In this document: piece by piece, positions 34,099 to 42,856 of the stretch
Numbering within the stretch: position 1 is the first letter of the stretch
Layout of the letters: the number at the start of each line of letters is the position of its first letter
From: Methanomassiliicoccus sp.
GTDB taxonomy: Archaea; Thermoplasmatota; Thermoplasmata; Methanomassiliicoccales; Methanomassiliicoccaceae
Length of the DNA: 64,000 nucleotides
Direction of reading: 5' to 3'
NCBI GenBank assembly: GCA_033485155.1
Contig: JAWQJJ010000002.1
Span: 434,001-498,000 of the forward strand
Position numbers and translations under genes: made by a program
Notes under the pieces: generated by a model
The model's database searches: none
Told to the model about the DNA's origin: nothing
What the model saw: the letters and a program-made list of their open reading frames with translations, nothing else

Positions 34099-35658
34099 TC
34101 ACTTAGCTTTCCGATACCTTATCATTTCGCGCCAAAAAATGGGCGTGAGGACGGCGAAGACGGTAATGAACTCCAGTCGACCGACCCACATGGTGAATAT
34201 TAACACTAATTTCGCCAGATCGGGCAGGAGACCAAACGTGCCCATCGGCCCGAGCTGACCGACGCCCGGTCCAGCGTTCGAGAGGGTCGTTACCGCTGCG
34301 CTGATGGCCGTCGTGGGATCGATCCCCAATAAGACCAGGACTACGGAACAAAGAAGAGCGGTGGCCAAATAGCACATAGCCACCGCCATCATCGAAGATA
34401 CAACATTCTCGCCTAACTGGCGGCCATCCAATTTTATGGAAAAAATGGCCCTTGGATGAACGGTCTTGTAGATCGATGAATAAATGAACTTTCTGGATAG
34501 GACAAATCTGACGACCTTGATGCCCCCGGCGGTCGAGCCAGAGCATCCACCGATCACAATGAGGGCTAGCAACAGAAAGATCGCAGACCTGCTCCAGAGC
34601 GAAAAATCGGTCGTCGCGAAACCGGTCGAACTCATGCAACTGATGACCTGGAACATGGAAGTGCGTATCCCTGGCTCCAACTCATCGAACTCATGGCCCC
34701 AGAGTATGGCGGTCACAGCCACGCTTGCAGCAAGAAATATGAAAGCATATGACCGAAACTCCGCGCTCCGCCAATACGTTTTTCGGTCCCGTGACACGAA
34801 CGCTTGGAAGTGGAGATAAAAGTTGGTTGCCGCCAAGAACATGAACACAATGACGATCCACTCCACCAGAGGATTATGGTAGTAAGCGATGCTCTGCGTA
34901 TGGGGCGAGAAGCCTCCTGTTGAAATTGTAGAAAACATCACAGTGAGCGAATCGAATAGCCCGATCCCCGTTACCAGCAAAAGAAGGAACATAATGCCGG
35001 AAAATGCCATGTAGATGTAGTGGAACTTACTGGATTCCTCCTGTATGCGCAGAGAGATGTTCTGGATGTCGAAACCGGAGAACTCGCTCTTGGCCAGGTT
35101 CCGACCGGCGACGCCGACCATTGGGAGAATGGTTATGAAGATCAATATGATGCCGGCACCTCCCAGCCACTGGGAAAAGCTCCTCCAGAACAGAATGCTG
35201 TTAGGCCACGCCTCGATGTCCAGCATGATCGTTGAGCCAGTGGTGGTGAAGCCGCTCATGGTCTCGAACATGGCGTCGATGATGCTCATCCCGTACATGA
35301 TGTAGGGTATCGCTCCAAGAACCATGGCAATCAGCCAGCCCATGGTTACTACGAAAAGTGCGGCGGTCGGCCTGGTGAACTGAGCTGCCTCAAATCTGAG
35401 CAATAGGGGGGCGCCTAAAGAAGCGCACAGGATGATCGGATAGATCCAGGGACGTGGATCTTCGTTATAAATGAGCGCAACGATGAGGGGCAAGATCAGG
35501 GCGATAGCAAGATATGAAAATAACATGCCGAGCAGGTAAGCGATGGTATTCTCTCTTCGAGCCAACCTTGCTCGGACAGTATATCTAGTGATCCCGTGCT
35601 TTCGAAGGATGAATCTGAAAGATTTCCACGTTCTTCTCCAAACGCCTGAGTTCGACAT
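34099..35658 (-). CDS. trkH: Trk potassium uptake transporter, membrane subunit
   Basis: A 519-residue TrkH protein with the four pseudo-repeated P-loops: MSGFTTTGSTIML, TISTGGFSPHTQ, SCMSSTGFATTD and TLSNAGPGVGQLGP. Each loop keeps a filter glycine. It imports K+ through the cytoplasmic membrane and needs the TrkA ring for gating. trkA lies directly upstream on the same strand with a 9-bp gap, so they form an operon. Length and topology are normal. Confidence 0.94.
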   Translation of the reverse strand: MSNSGVWRRTWKSFRFILRKHGITRYTVRARLARRENTIAYLLGMLFSYLAIALILPLIVALIYNEDPRPWIYPIILCASLGAPLLLRFEAAQFTRPTAALFVVTMGWLIAMVLGAIPYIMYGMSIIDAMFETMSGFTTTGSTIMLDIEAWPNSILFWRSFSQWLGGAGIILIFITILPMVGVAGRNLAKSEFSGFDIQNISLRIQEESSKFHYIYMAFSGIMFLLLLVTGIGLFDSLTVMFSTISTGGFSPHTQSIAYYHNPLVEWIVIVFMFLAATNFYLHFQAFVSRDRKTYWRSAEFRSYAFIFLAASVAVTAILWGHEFDELEPGIRTSMFQVISCMSSTGFATTDFSLWSRSAIFLLLALIVIGGCSGSTAGGIKVVRFVLSRKFIYSSIYKTVHPRAIFSIKLDGRQLGENVVSSMMAVAMCYLATALLCSVVLVLLGIDPTTAISAAVTTLSNAGPGVGQLGPMGTFGLLPDLAKLVLIFTMWVGRLEFITVFAVLTPIFWREMIRYRKAK

Positions 35659-35667
35659 TTGACAGCC

Positions 35668-37011
35668 TCACGGGTTCACAGGTATGTCCAGGTTGAAGAT
35701 CCGCTCCAGGGCAATTATATCCAGCTTGTCCGCGTATACAAGCAATGTGTCACCTTCCATGACATAGCCGTCTGGATTCGGCATTTTCGCTTTGCCGTCA
35801 AAGACCACCGCGGCCACGGTGGACCTTTCGGGCAGCTCGATCTGGCAGAACCGGTCTCCTCTAATGCGGCAGTGCGCGTTGACCTTCAAACTGACGAGCG
35901 CCTCTTCGAACCCATTCAGGAGCAAGAAACAGTCGTTAGGCACAGTGGCCTTCACGATCTCATTCGCCACCACCTCATGATAGCTTATCGCTGCATCTAT
36001 CCCGGCCATCTGGAATATGCCCTTGTACTCTTGCTTCGAGTATGTCGTTATTGTTTTAGGTACTCCCAGGTGCTTACCCACCAAGCAAGCCAGGAGGTTG
36101 CTCTCCTCACTCTTGGTGGCACAGACGAGGACGTCAGTCATGCCGACGTTCTCATTTCGCAGTACGAGCGGATCGGCCCCGTTATCGTTGATGATGATTA
36201 CTTTATTGAACCTTTGAGCCAGCTCCTTGCACCGAGCCTCGTCCTTTTCGATTAAGCGCAACGAGACATCTTCTTTCTCGAACAATCCGATGAGATACTG
36301 AGCAACGAGACCTCCACCGACAATGAGTATATCACGAGGTTTTTTTGTCGAGCCGAGCAATTTATCGAACTCGGCGATACCGCTCTGGCTGCCTATCAGA
36401 ACGATCTCATCGCCGATCTGGAAGGTGGCGTCGCCCTGCAAGACCACAGTTTCCCCGGCCCTGTGCACGCACAGTACCCTACAATCCTTGGACAAAGGGA
36501 GATGCTGCATCGGGATGTAAGTGACACCCTGCGTATCGCGAGTCAGTTTGAATCTGGCAATCTCGAGGTCATATTTCGGTATTCGGTCGATGTCGATCGC
36601 GTTCTCGAGCGCGGCGAGCTTCCAGATCTTCGTTGCGACGAGGAGCTCGGGTGAGAGGACCTGATCTATTTCCAGGAGGCTCACTACTGGACTGCCCTCG
36701 ATGAACGCCCGGTCGCGCATCCTCACCACCGTCCTCAACCCGGGTCTGATCTTCTTGGCGACCAGGCATGCGAACACATTGGCCTCATCGCTTTCCGTCA
36801 TCGCCAAGAAGAGATCCGTATCATCCTTCAGGATACGTTCAAGCACTTGGGGGCTGGCCCCGTTAGCGTTGACCACCCCGACATTTAGGGTGTTCATGAC
36901 ATATTCGTAACGCTTCTCATCCCTCTCCACGACAATTACGACATGTTTGCTCGATAGAATGCGAGCTATCGAGTAACCAACCGTACCGGCACCGACGATG
37001 ATGATGCGCAT
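35668..37011 (-). CDS. trkA: Trk potassium uptake regulator (two RCK modules)
   Basis: A 447-residue TrkA with two copies of TrkA_N plus TrkA_C. The first Rossmann motif is IIVGAGTVGYSIARIL, the second ILIVGGGLVAQYLIGLF, each followed by the acidic residue that binds the ribose (VERDEKR; IEKDEAR). The C domains show LPLSKDCRVLCVHRAGE and IELPERSTVAAVVFDG. It forms the cytosolic nucleotide-binding ring that gates TrkH. It is first in the trkA-trkH operon and divergent from the antiporter gene at 37226. Confidence 0.94.
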   Translation of the reverse strand: MRIIIVGAGTVGYSIARILSSKHVVIVVERDEKRYEYVMNTLNVGVVNANGASPQVLERILKDDTDLFLAMTESDEANVFACLVAKKIRPGLRTVVRMRDRAFIEGSPVVSLLEIDQVLSPELLVATKIWKLAALENAIDIDRIPKYDLEIARFKLTRDTQGVTYIPMQHLPLSKDCRVLCVHRAGETVVLQGDATFQIGDEIVLIGSQSGIAEFDKLLGSTKKPRDILIVGGGLVAQYLIGLFEKEDVSLRLIEKDEARCKELAQRFNKVIIINDNGADPLVLRNENVGMTDVLVCATKSEESNLLACLVGKHLGVPKTITTYSKQEYKGIFQMAGIDAAISYHEVVANEIVKATVPNDCFLLLNGFEEALVSLKVNAHCRIRGDRFCQIELPERSTVAAVVFDGKAKMPNPDGYVMEGDTLLVYADKLDIIALERIFNLDIPVNP

Positions 37012-37225
37012 CGAGTGTCCCCAATCCCGCCACCCCTATTGCCAGATAGGCCAAATGTTTTTGGTCTCCAATTCGGATTTTCAATCGATGTCCTACGATG
37101 CTAGGATCCAGGATCTTTCGAAGTGAACATTCAGATCATGCCATTCGGGGTCTGGCCCTCCGTTAACATGATATCAGGGCCCCATGGTTTATTATCCATA
37201 GGCGATTGAAGGCTGGGATGCATTC

Positions 37226-38449
37226 GTGGATGAGATCGCAATAGAAACCGTGCTCTTGCAATTGTTCGTTCTCTTTTCCCTGGCCAAGGTGGCGGGGCTG
37301 ATATGCGAGAGAGTTAAGGTCTCGCCGGTGATCGGTGAGATTTTCGCAGGTGTTATCGTGGGCAACACCTTCCTCTACCAGTCGCTCAGCATGGATCTGG
37401 ACATGTCGTTGTTCAGCATTCTTGCTGAACTGGGCGTTATCTTCCTGCTGTTCGCCGTTGGCCTGGAAACGCCGTTCTCGGAGCTTCGGAAGGTCGGCAA
37501 GACGGCGACCCTCGTCGCTGTCCTGGGCGTCATAGTCCCGCTTCTTTCGGGTTTCGCCCTCATCATAGCGCTTGGTCACGGCCAGACCGAAGCGTTGTTC
37601 ATAGCTGCGGCCATGGTCGCCACGAGCGTCGGCATCACCGCCCGGGTGATCAAAGATATGGACCTTACCCAGACCATCGAGTCCCGCGTGATCATCGGAG
37701 CGGCAGTCATAGACGACGTTCTGGGCATGATCGTCCTAGCCATCGTCGTAGGCATCGCCAGTGGTGGTTCCAACGGCATATTGGACATTGTCCTGGTCTC
37801 CGCGGAGGGTATTCTCTTCGTACTGCTGGTAATCTTCATCGGGTCGATACTGCTGCCAAGGGCCAGAAGAAGGTTCGAAACAAAGAAGGAAACGATCGCA
37901 TGCGGGGAACAAAAACGCCACGGTCTGTCGCCGCTACCCCTGGCGGTGATCGTCTGCCTGGGCTTGTCGTTTCTAGCATCCTATGTCGGCCTGGCCGCCA
38001 TCATCGGCGCGTTCCTGGCGGGCATGGCCTTCGCTGAGTTCAAGGACAAGTGGCCGTGCGAAGAGGATTTCCATCCCATAAACGAATTCCTTGTGCCGTT
38101 CTTCTTCCTGTTCGTCGGCATATCGGTGGACCTTGCCTCGTTCGGGGAGGTGTTGCTGCTCGCGATCACCGTCACCCTGCTCGCCATCGCTACCAAGTTC
38201 ATCGGTTGCGGCCTGGGAGCCCGAAGTCTGGGTGGTAAGTCGGCCACCATCATCGGCGTCGGAATGGTTCCACGGGGCGAGGTCGGCATCATCGTTGCCA
38301 GCATCGGGCTGAGCATGGCCGTCATATCGGCCAACATGTTCTCCGTCGTCGTCTTCATGTCGATGGCCACGACTATCGTGGCACCCCCACTGCTGACCTG
38401 GGCGTTCAGGAGGAAATTGAGAGCGAATGGCAGTTGCTCAAACGAATGA
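37226..38449 (+). CDS. Na+/H+ antiporter of the CPA2 (NapA/KefB) type
   Basis: A 407-residue membrane protein of 12-13 segments. The CPA2 signature DD is present in IIGAAVIDDVLGMIVLA, which predicts electrogenic Na+/H+ exchange. The unwound-helix region reads AAAMVATSVGITARVI. LAAIIGAFLAGMAFAE and GVGMVPRGEVGIIVASIGL are other typical elements. There is no C-terminal TrkA_N domain, unlike KefB/KefC. Divergent from trkA, it completes a block of five ion transporters. The start at 37226 (GTG) gives MDEIAIETVLLQLFVLFSLA, directly the first helix. Confidence 0.88.
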   Translation: MDEIAIETVLLQLFVLFSLAKVAGLICERVKVSPVIGEIFAGVIVGNTFLYQSLSMDLDMSLFSILAELGVIFLLFAVGLETPFSELRKVGKTATLVAVLGVIVPLLSGFALIIALGHGQTEALFIAAAMVATSVGITARVIKDMDLTQTIESRVIIGAAVIDDVLGMIVLAIVVGIASGGSNGILDIVLVSAEGILFVLLVIFIGSILLPRARRRFETKKETIACGEQKRHGLSPLPLAVIVCLGLSFLASYVGLAAIIGAFLAGMAFAEFKDKWPCEEDFHPINEFLVPFFFLFVGISVDLASFGEVLLLAITVTLLAIATKFIGCGLGARSLGGKSATIIGVGMVPRGEVGIIVASIGLSMAVISANMFSVVVFMSMATTIVAPPLLTWAFRRKLRANGSCSNE

Positions 38450-38788
38450 ATGTAACTGGTGCTGATGGCATGTGCCAAACATAACATGCCGAAGGTCCGG
38501 ATGAACATCGCCCAGCGCTGCCCCGGCTGGCGCATATGGCGATAGTTCATCTTCTCGGTTTTTTAATCTCGATTTCGGCTTCCTACACAAGCTTCGCTCT
38601 TACGCGTTGCTGCTATGATGAACGGCGACCTCACGGACTTGTTAAATGATGAGAGTATCTAATGGGCGGCATCAGGAGTTGGAGGACTCCCTGGATATCG
38701 TTCTTCAACTTTCTACGCCAAGTTCAACAATCGGCCCTGGTCCCGGGCACGGACCGTTTTTAATAGGCCGACTTTATCCCCCCGCTAC
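38450..38788. other. Intergenic region, 339 bp
   Basis: No gene recognised. A TATA-like TTTTTAATAGG at about 38757-38767 would start transcription about at the ATG of the downstream EamA gene, giving a leaderless message. Confidence 0.5.
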
Positions 38789-39667
38789 ATGTCGGCGAGC
38801 GTGGGGCGGAACGAAGGGCTGCTGCTGATGACGGGGGCCCTTTGGGGCACAGCCTATGTGGCGATCAAGGTGGGCTTGAGCGATGGCGATCCCTATTTGT
38901 TCGCCCTGCTCCGCTTCGTCCTCGGATCGGCGGTACTCTTCGCCTTTATCCTCTACGCCGATAAGTATGACCCCTCCCTGTTCCGGGATCGCACCATCTG
39001 GCTGGTGGGCCTGTTGAATGCGCTGTGCATCGCCCTGCAGAACGTGGGTATGACCATGACCTCGGCCACCAACGCCGTGTTACTGTTCAACATCAATGTC
39101 GGCTTCGTGGCCATTCTCGCGGCGGTGATACTGAAGGACAAGCTGGCCCGTTTGGTCCTGATAGGTCTGTTCACCGGCATGGTCGGCGTGCTCCTAATAT
39201 CCACCAACGGGGACCTATCGACCATCTACAGTGGCACCTTCCAGGGAAACCTGCTCGTCTTGCTCTCTGGAGTGGTATGGGCCTTCTGCACTGTGTACCT
39301 CAAGCGGGTCCTTGACCGGGGAAAGGACGTGACTATGGTCACAGGGGCCATGTTCCTGATGTCCGTGGTGTTCCTCCTGCCCATGACCGCGGCCTTTACC
39401 ACCAGCTACGCTATGGATGGGGTGGCGTGGTTGTCTGTGGTCTGGACCGGCGTGGTCTGCACCGGCATCGCTTACTTGACATACAACATCGGGCTCCGGC
39501 GCGTGAGCGTCACTGTCGCTACAATCCTCCTCCTGTCCGAGGTGGTCTTCGCCATGCTCTTCGCCCTCCTGTTCCTCGGAGAGGTTCCCACAGGCTCCAT
39601 CGCTCTGGGAGGTGGGCTGATAGTCCTCTCCGTGGTCCTCATCTCGATGGCAGGTCGCCCGGCCTGA
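38789..39667 (+). CDS. DMT-superfamily (EamA) exporter
   Basis: A 292-residue protein with two EamA repeats and about ten transmembrane helices. The first repeat has LLLMTGALWGTAYVAIKVGL and MTSATNAVLLFNINVGFVAI, the second LVLLSGVVWAFCTVYLKRVL and VVWTGVVCTGIAYLTYNIGL. The family exports amino acids, metabolites or drugs; substrate unknown. The upstream TATA box at 38757 implies a leaderless start at 38789. It is the last chromosomal gene before the integrated element. Confidence 0.87.
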   Translation: MSASVGRNEGLLLMTGALWGTAYVAIKVGLSDGDPYLFALLRFVLGSAVLFAFILYADKYDPSLFRDRTIWLVGLLNALCIALQNVGMTMTSATNAVLLFNINVGFVAILAAVILKDKLARLVLIGLFTGMVGVLLISTNGDLSTIYSGTFQGNLLVLLSGVVWAFCTVYLKRVLDRGKDVTMVTGAMFLMSVVFLLPMTAAFTTSYAMDGVAWLSVVWTGVVCTGIAYLTYNIGLRRVSVTVATILLLSEVVFAMLFALLFLGEVPTGSIALGGGLIVLSVVLISMAGRPA

Positions 39668-39894
39668 GGTACTGACATAGGGAACGCTCGGCCCTCAATA
39701 CCGCAGGCTATGGGGCGTACCGTATCTCGAGATTCTACTCGCTCTAAGCCACCGGGGATCCGACGATCGGTGAAGGAATATTGCTGTAAAAAGCCGCTTC
39801 TCAGTGACCAAGACAGATACGCGTCGATGGTTACTTTCAAAAGCTAACATGTGGCGAACGTTAAGCCCATACATCAATGCCAGAAAGTGAAAGA

Positions 39895-39961
39895 TGTAAG
39901 GGAAAAGTGGTGCAGGGGATGCGATTTGAACACACGAACCACTAAGGACAAGACCCTCAAT
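39895..39961 (-). repeat. Left attachment repeat (displaced 3' half of tRNA-Leu)
   Basis: These 67 bp are identical to 59250-59316 and match tRNA-Leu from the anticodon stem to beyond the CCA end. Identity stops abruptly at 39962. It is not a functional tRNA because the 5' half is absent. Confidence 0.93.
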
Positions 39962-40437
39962 TTCGGCTAGCATCCAGATTATTTTGACAGAAAACCGCAT
40001 ATTTAAGGGTTTTTAGGGCTTTTTTGCAGTATTTTTTTAGTGTACCGAAAATAATATATACTTTTCGGTTTGACATTTTCACTCGCTCGCTAACAAGATA
40101 GATGTATGCTCATGATCATCCGGCGCATTGATGGAAATGGCAAAAGTTCATGCGTTGATAAAGTCAGAAATGAACTGAAAGTGACGGTGCGCTCTAGCTT
40201 AATGAGTTTTGATTTAACTCTCGTCGCGTAATTTATCGGAAGGCGTTTTCGTCACAACGAACAAAACGACTCCTCATTTTTAATTGGGGGACTAAACTAC
40301 CACTTTCGACCCTGCCAATCCGGGTGGAGAGATCCTAACCGCTAGCTCTCAGAAAGCGAGAGATCAGTCAGATTAGCCTAGGGCTTTGCCACCGTGGAAG
40401 ATGTGAGTCGTAACTTTTTGTAGCAACCTATGACGCA
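39962..40437. other. Left end of the element, no firm gene
   Basis: Contains the inverted repeat at 40044 (separate entry). A 42-codon frame at 40108-40236 (MLMIIRRIDGNGKSSCVDKV) follows that promoter-like site but has no recognisable family. CTCTC and GAGAG flank a small loop near 40347, a possible hairpin. Confidence 0.4.
40044..40069. promoter_or_regulatory. Inverted repeat around a TATA-like box
   Basis: ACCGAAAA (40044-40051) and TTTTCGGT (40062-40069) are perfect 8-bp arms around TAATATATAC. A repressor bound here would block TBP. The downstream target may be the short frame at 40108 or the kinase at 40438. Confidence 0.45.
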
Positions 40438-42156
40438 ATGGAGTCGGTGAGGGGGGATCGAGCCTTAGTTCTAGACCCTTTGCTTGAGAGAGCCATCCGT
40501 GAACGGACAGACGAGAGCATGGTCACTGCCGAGCTGACCTTCAAGCGCAAGAATGGCACTACATTCCCTGGAGAGATAACCTCGAGTACATTTGTAGACG
40601 CCGATGGCACCCTGAGCACCACGGTTTCAGTAAGGGACATTACCGAGCGCAAGCAAATGGAGGAGAGACTGGCGGAGAATGAAAAGGCGGCACGCAGGCG
40701 CGCTGAGGAGCTCGAGACGCTCATGAACACCTTGCCGGTCGGAATATGGGTAGCAAACGATAACAGGTGTGAGTCAATCACCGGCAACAGGGAAGCATTG
40801 GAAATGACCGGTATCGATGTGGACGAAGAGGTTTCGAGAAGGAGCTTGTCGTGTAAACAATGGACAGCTCCAATAAGGTTTTTCCGCGATGGAGTGGAGC
40901 TCAAGCCGGAAGAGCTCCCTCTGCAGATGGCTGCAATGAGAGGTGTGGAGAGCCATGGTATCGAGCTGGAGACTCTCCTACTAGATGGCAGGAGGGCTTT
41001 TACGCTTGGCGACACAAGGCCTTTGTTCGACGAGGATGGAAACGTCAGAGGGGCCATCTCGGCTTTCGTCGACATCACCGAGCGTAAGAGATACGAGGCG
41101 GATTTGCTCAATGCCAAGACCGAGTGGGAACAGACGTTCGATCACATCCCCGACCTTATCGCCATTTTGGACAATAAACACAATATTGTGCGAGCCAACA
41201 AGGCGATGCTACAGCGCTTGGGCTCGCCGAGCCCCGATCGATATGTGGGCCTGAAATGCTACCGGTGTGTTCACGGAACCGATTCCCCTCCAGCCTTCTG
41301 CCCCCATGCTCTCACCTTGGCCGATGGTCAGGAGCACCGGGCTGAGATCCATGAGGAGGGGTTGGGCGGATACTTCCTGGTGAGCACGACCCCTATATTC
41401 GACAACCAAGGTGAGTTGAAGGGGACCGTGCACGTCGCCAGGGACATTACTGATCTGAGGAGAACAGAGGCGAACCTAAAACGTTCCAATGCCGAGCTGC
41501 AGCAGTTCGCATACATCGCCTCGCACGACCTGCAGGAACCGTTGCGCATGGTGACATCGTACCTCGCTCTAATGAACAAGAAGTTCGGTGACGAGCTTTC
41601 ACCGCAAGCGAAGGAGTACATGAGCTTCGCCGTCGACGGCTCGACGAGGATGAAGGAGCTCATCGACGATCTTCTAGCGTACTCGCGCATCGACTCGAAA
41701 TCGATCGTGCTGGAAGAGATTAACATGAATGATGAGGCGAAAACGGTGGAAGAGGACCTCCACGTGATGATAAAGGAAACCAGAGCAGAAGTCATCATCG
41801 ATCCTCTTCCGAACATCCGGGGAGACAAAACACAGATGAAGCAACTGCTGACGAATCTCATCTCCAACGCCATCAAGTTCCGCCGACCCGGCTTCAAGCC
41901 AAGGGTCGAGGTCTCGGCCGTCACCTACGAGAATGAGGTTGTCTTCTCGGTCGAGGACAACGGCATCGGCATCGATCCGGAGTACGCGGACAAGTTGTTC
42001 AAGATGTTCTCTCGATTGCACACTAGGGAAGAGTACCCGGGGACAGGAATTGGTCTAGCGGTGGCGAAAAAGATTGTCGAACGGCACGGCGGCCGCATAT
42101 GGTTCGAGAGCGAACCAGGAAAGGGAACGACGTTCTTCTTCACCATACCGGCGTGA
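40438..42156 (+). CDS. PAS-domain sensor histidine kinase, N terminus truncated
   Basis: A 572-residue protein. It starts inside a PAS domain: residues 1-75 are only the second half plus PAC (RERTDESMVTAELTFKRKNG, VSVRDITERKQMEE). Two more PAS/PAC units follow at about 85-220 and 222-345 (VDITERKRYEAD; VARDITDLRRTEAN). HisKA has IASHDLQEPLRM with phospho-acceptor His363; HATPase has LLTNLISNAIKFRR, VEDNGIGIDPEY and GTGIGLAVAKKIVERHGG. An in-frame TAA at 40411 closes the frame just upstream, so the gene seems to have lost its 5' end. No membrane segment, so a cytosolic sensor. No matching response regulator is adjacent except the receiver-pseudokinase at 42857. Confidence 0.85.
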   Translation: MESVRGDRALVLDPLLERAIRERTDESMVTAELTFKRKNGTTFPGEITSSTFVDADGTLSTTVSVRDITERKQMEERLAENEKAARRRAEELETLMNTLPVGIWVANDNRCESITGNREALEMTGIDVDEEVSRRSLSCKQWTAPIRFFRDGVELKPEELPLQMAAMRGVESHGIELETLLLDGRRAFTLGDTRPLFDEDGNVRGAISAFVDITERKRYEADLLNAKTEWEQTFDHIPDLIAILDNKHNIVRANKAMLQRLGSPSPDRYVGLKCYRCVHGTDSPPAFCPHALTLADGQEHRAEIHEEGLGGYFLVSTTPIFDNQGELKGTVHVARDITDLRRTEANLKRSNAELQQFAYIASHDLQEPLRMVTSYLALMNKKFGDELSPQAKEYMSFAVDGSTRMKELIDDLLAYSRIDSKSIVLEEINMNDEAKTVEEDLHVMIKETRAEVIIDPLPNIRGDKTQMKQLLTNLISNAIKFRRPGFKPRVEVSAVTYENEVVFSVEDNGIGIDPEYADKLFKMFSRLHTREEYPGTGIGLAVAKKIVERHGGRIWFESEPGKGTTFFFTIPA

Positions 42157-42476
42157 TATACGTATATTCCGAGCCCTGGACCTCAGTAACCTCAGTAAAT
42201 TGATAGTATGAGCATCAAACACCGACGGACGGCCCAGAGGCGATCGCTTTCCCCCATTCATAGCCTTCCGAGCGATTCTCGATAAATTGCCCAACCGATC
42301 ATGCCTTTGGTGAACCCGAACGGTTACGAGTCTACCTATATTCACACCACTACTTTTTGACAAACATACCAAATCTTGTTTTCAACATCTGCATTTGCTC
42401 AACATAGACTCCGAGATCATTAGGTTCGTCCCTCACGTCATGGGATGTCGACCACCATGGTCTCCTTTCACACCGC
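42157..42476. other. Intergenic region, 320 bp
   Basis: No coding sequence or RNA recognised between the kinase and the convergent small gene. Confidence 0.5.
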
Positions 42477-42680
42477 CTACGAGCGCTTCAAGCGCTCGAT
42501 AAGAGTGGCGTATCCATACTCGGTCATGCCGGCCAACCATTCGTGGAGATCAGCTTTGTCGTGTTTCACCGATGAGGAGTTCTGCATATCGTACATCAAG
42601 GTCGGGACATCCCACTCCTTCTCGGCAATCAAATCCATCGCATACTTGATCTGGTCCTCGGTTACCATCGTTTTCACCAT
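42477..42680 (-). CDS. Small hypothetical protein, 67 residues
   Basis: A small acidic-to-neutral protein, MVKTMVTEDQIKYAMDLIAE, then WDVPTLMYDMQ and LHEWLAGMTEYGYATLIERL. It is mostly helical with no Cys and no membrane segment. A TATA-like CTATTTATGG sits at about 42709-42718 on the minus strand, so the ATG at 42680 fits better than the one at 42710. No family recognised. Confidence 0.55.
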   Translation of the reverse strand: MVKTMVTEDQIKYAMDLIAEKEWDVPTLMYDMQNSSSVKHDKADLHEWLAGMTEYGYATLIERLKRS

Positions 42681-42856
42681 CTGCCCATGTAATGTGGGAA
42701 TCGGAGCCATAAATAGCCCGAGGTTGGGACCTGCACTCGAAATATTACCAATCCACGATCAGCTCATGTACTCACTAAGAGACTGCCTCGCTCCATCTGC
42801 CGATTTCTCCTCTGGTATTGTCTTATAGTAACACGAGTACGGGCGTAATTCTACCA

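Noticed and set aside
39895-39961. Second tRNA gene
   Set aside because: Only the 3' half is present; it is the displaced attachment copy.
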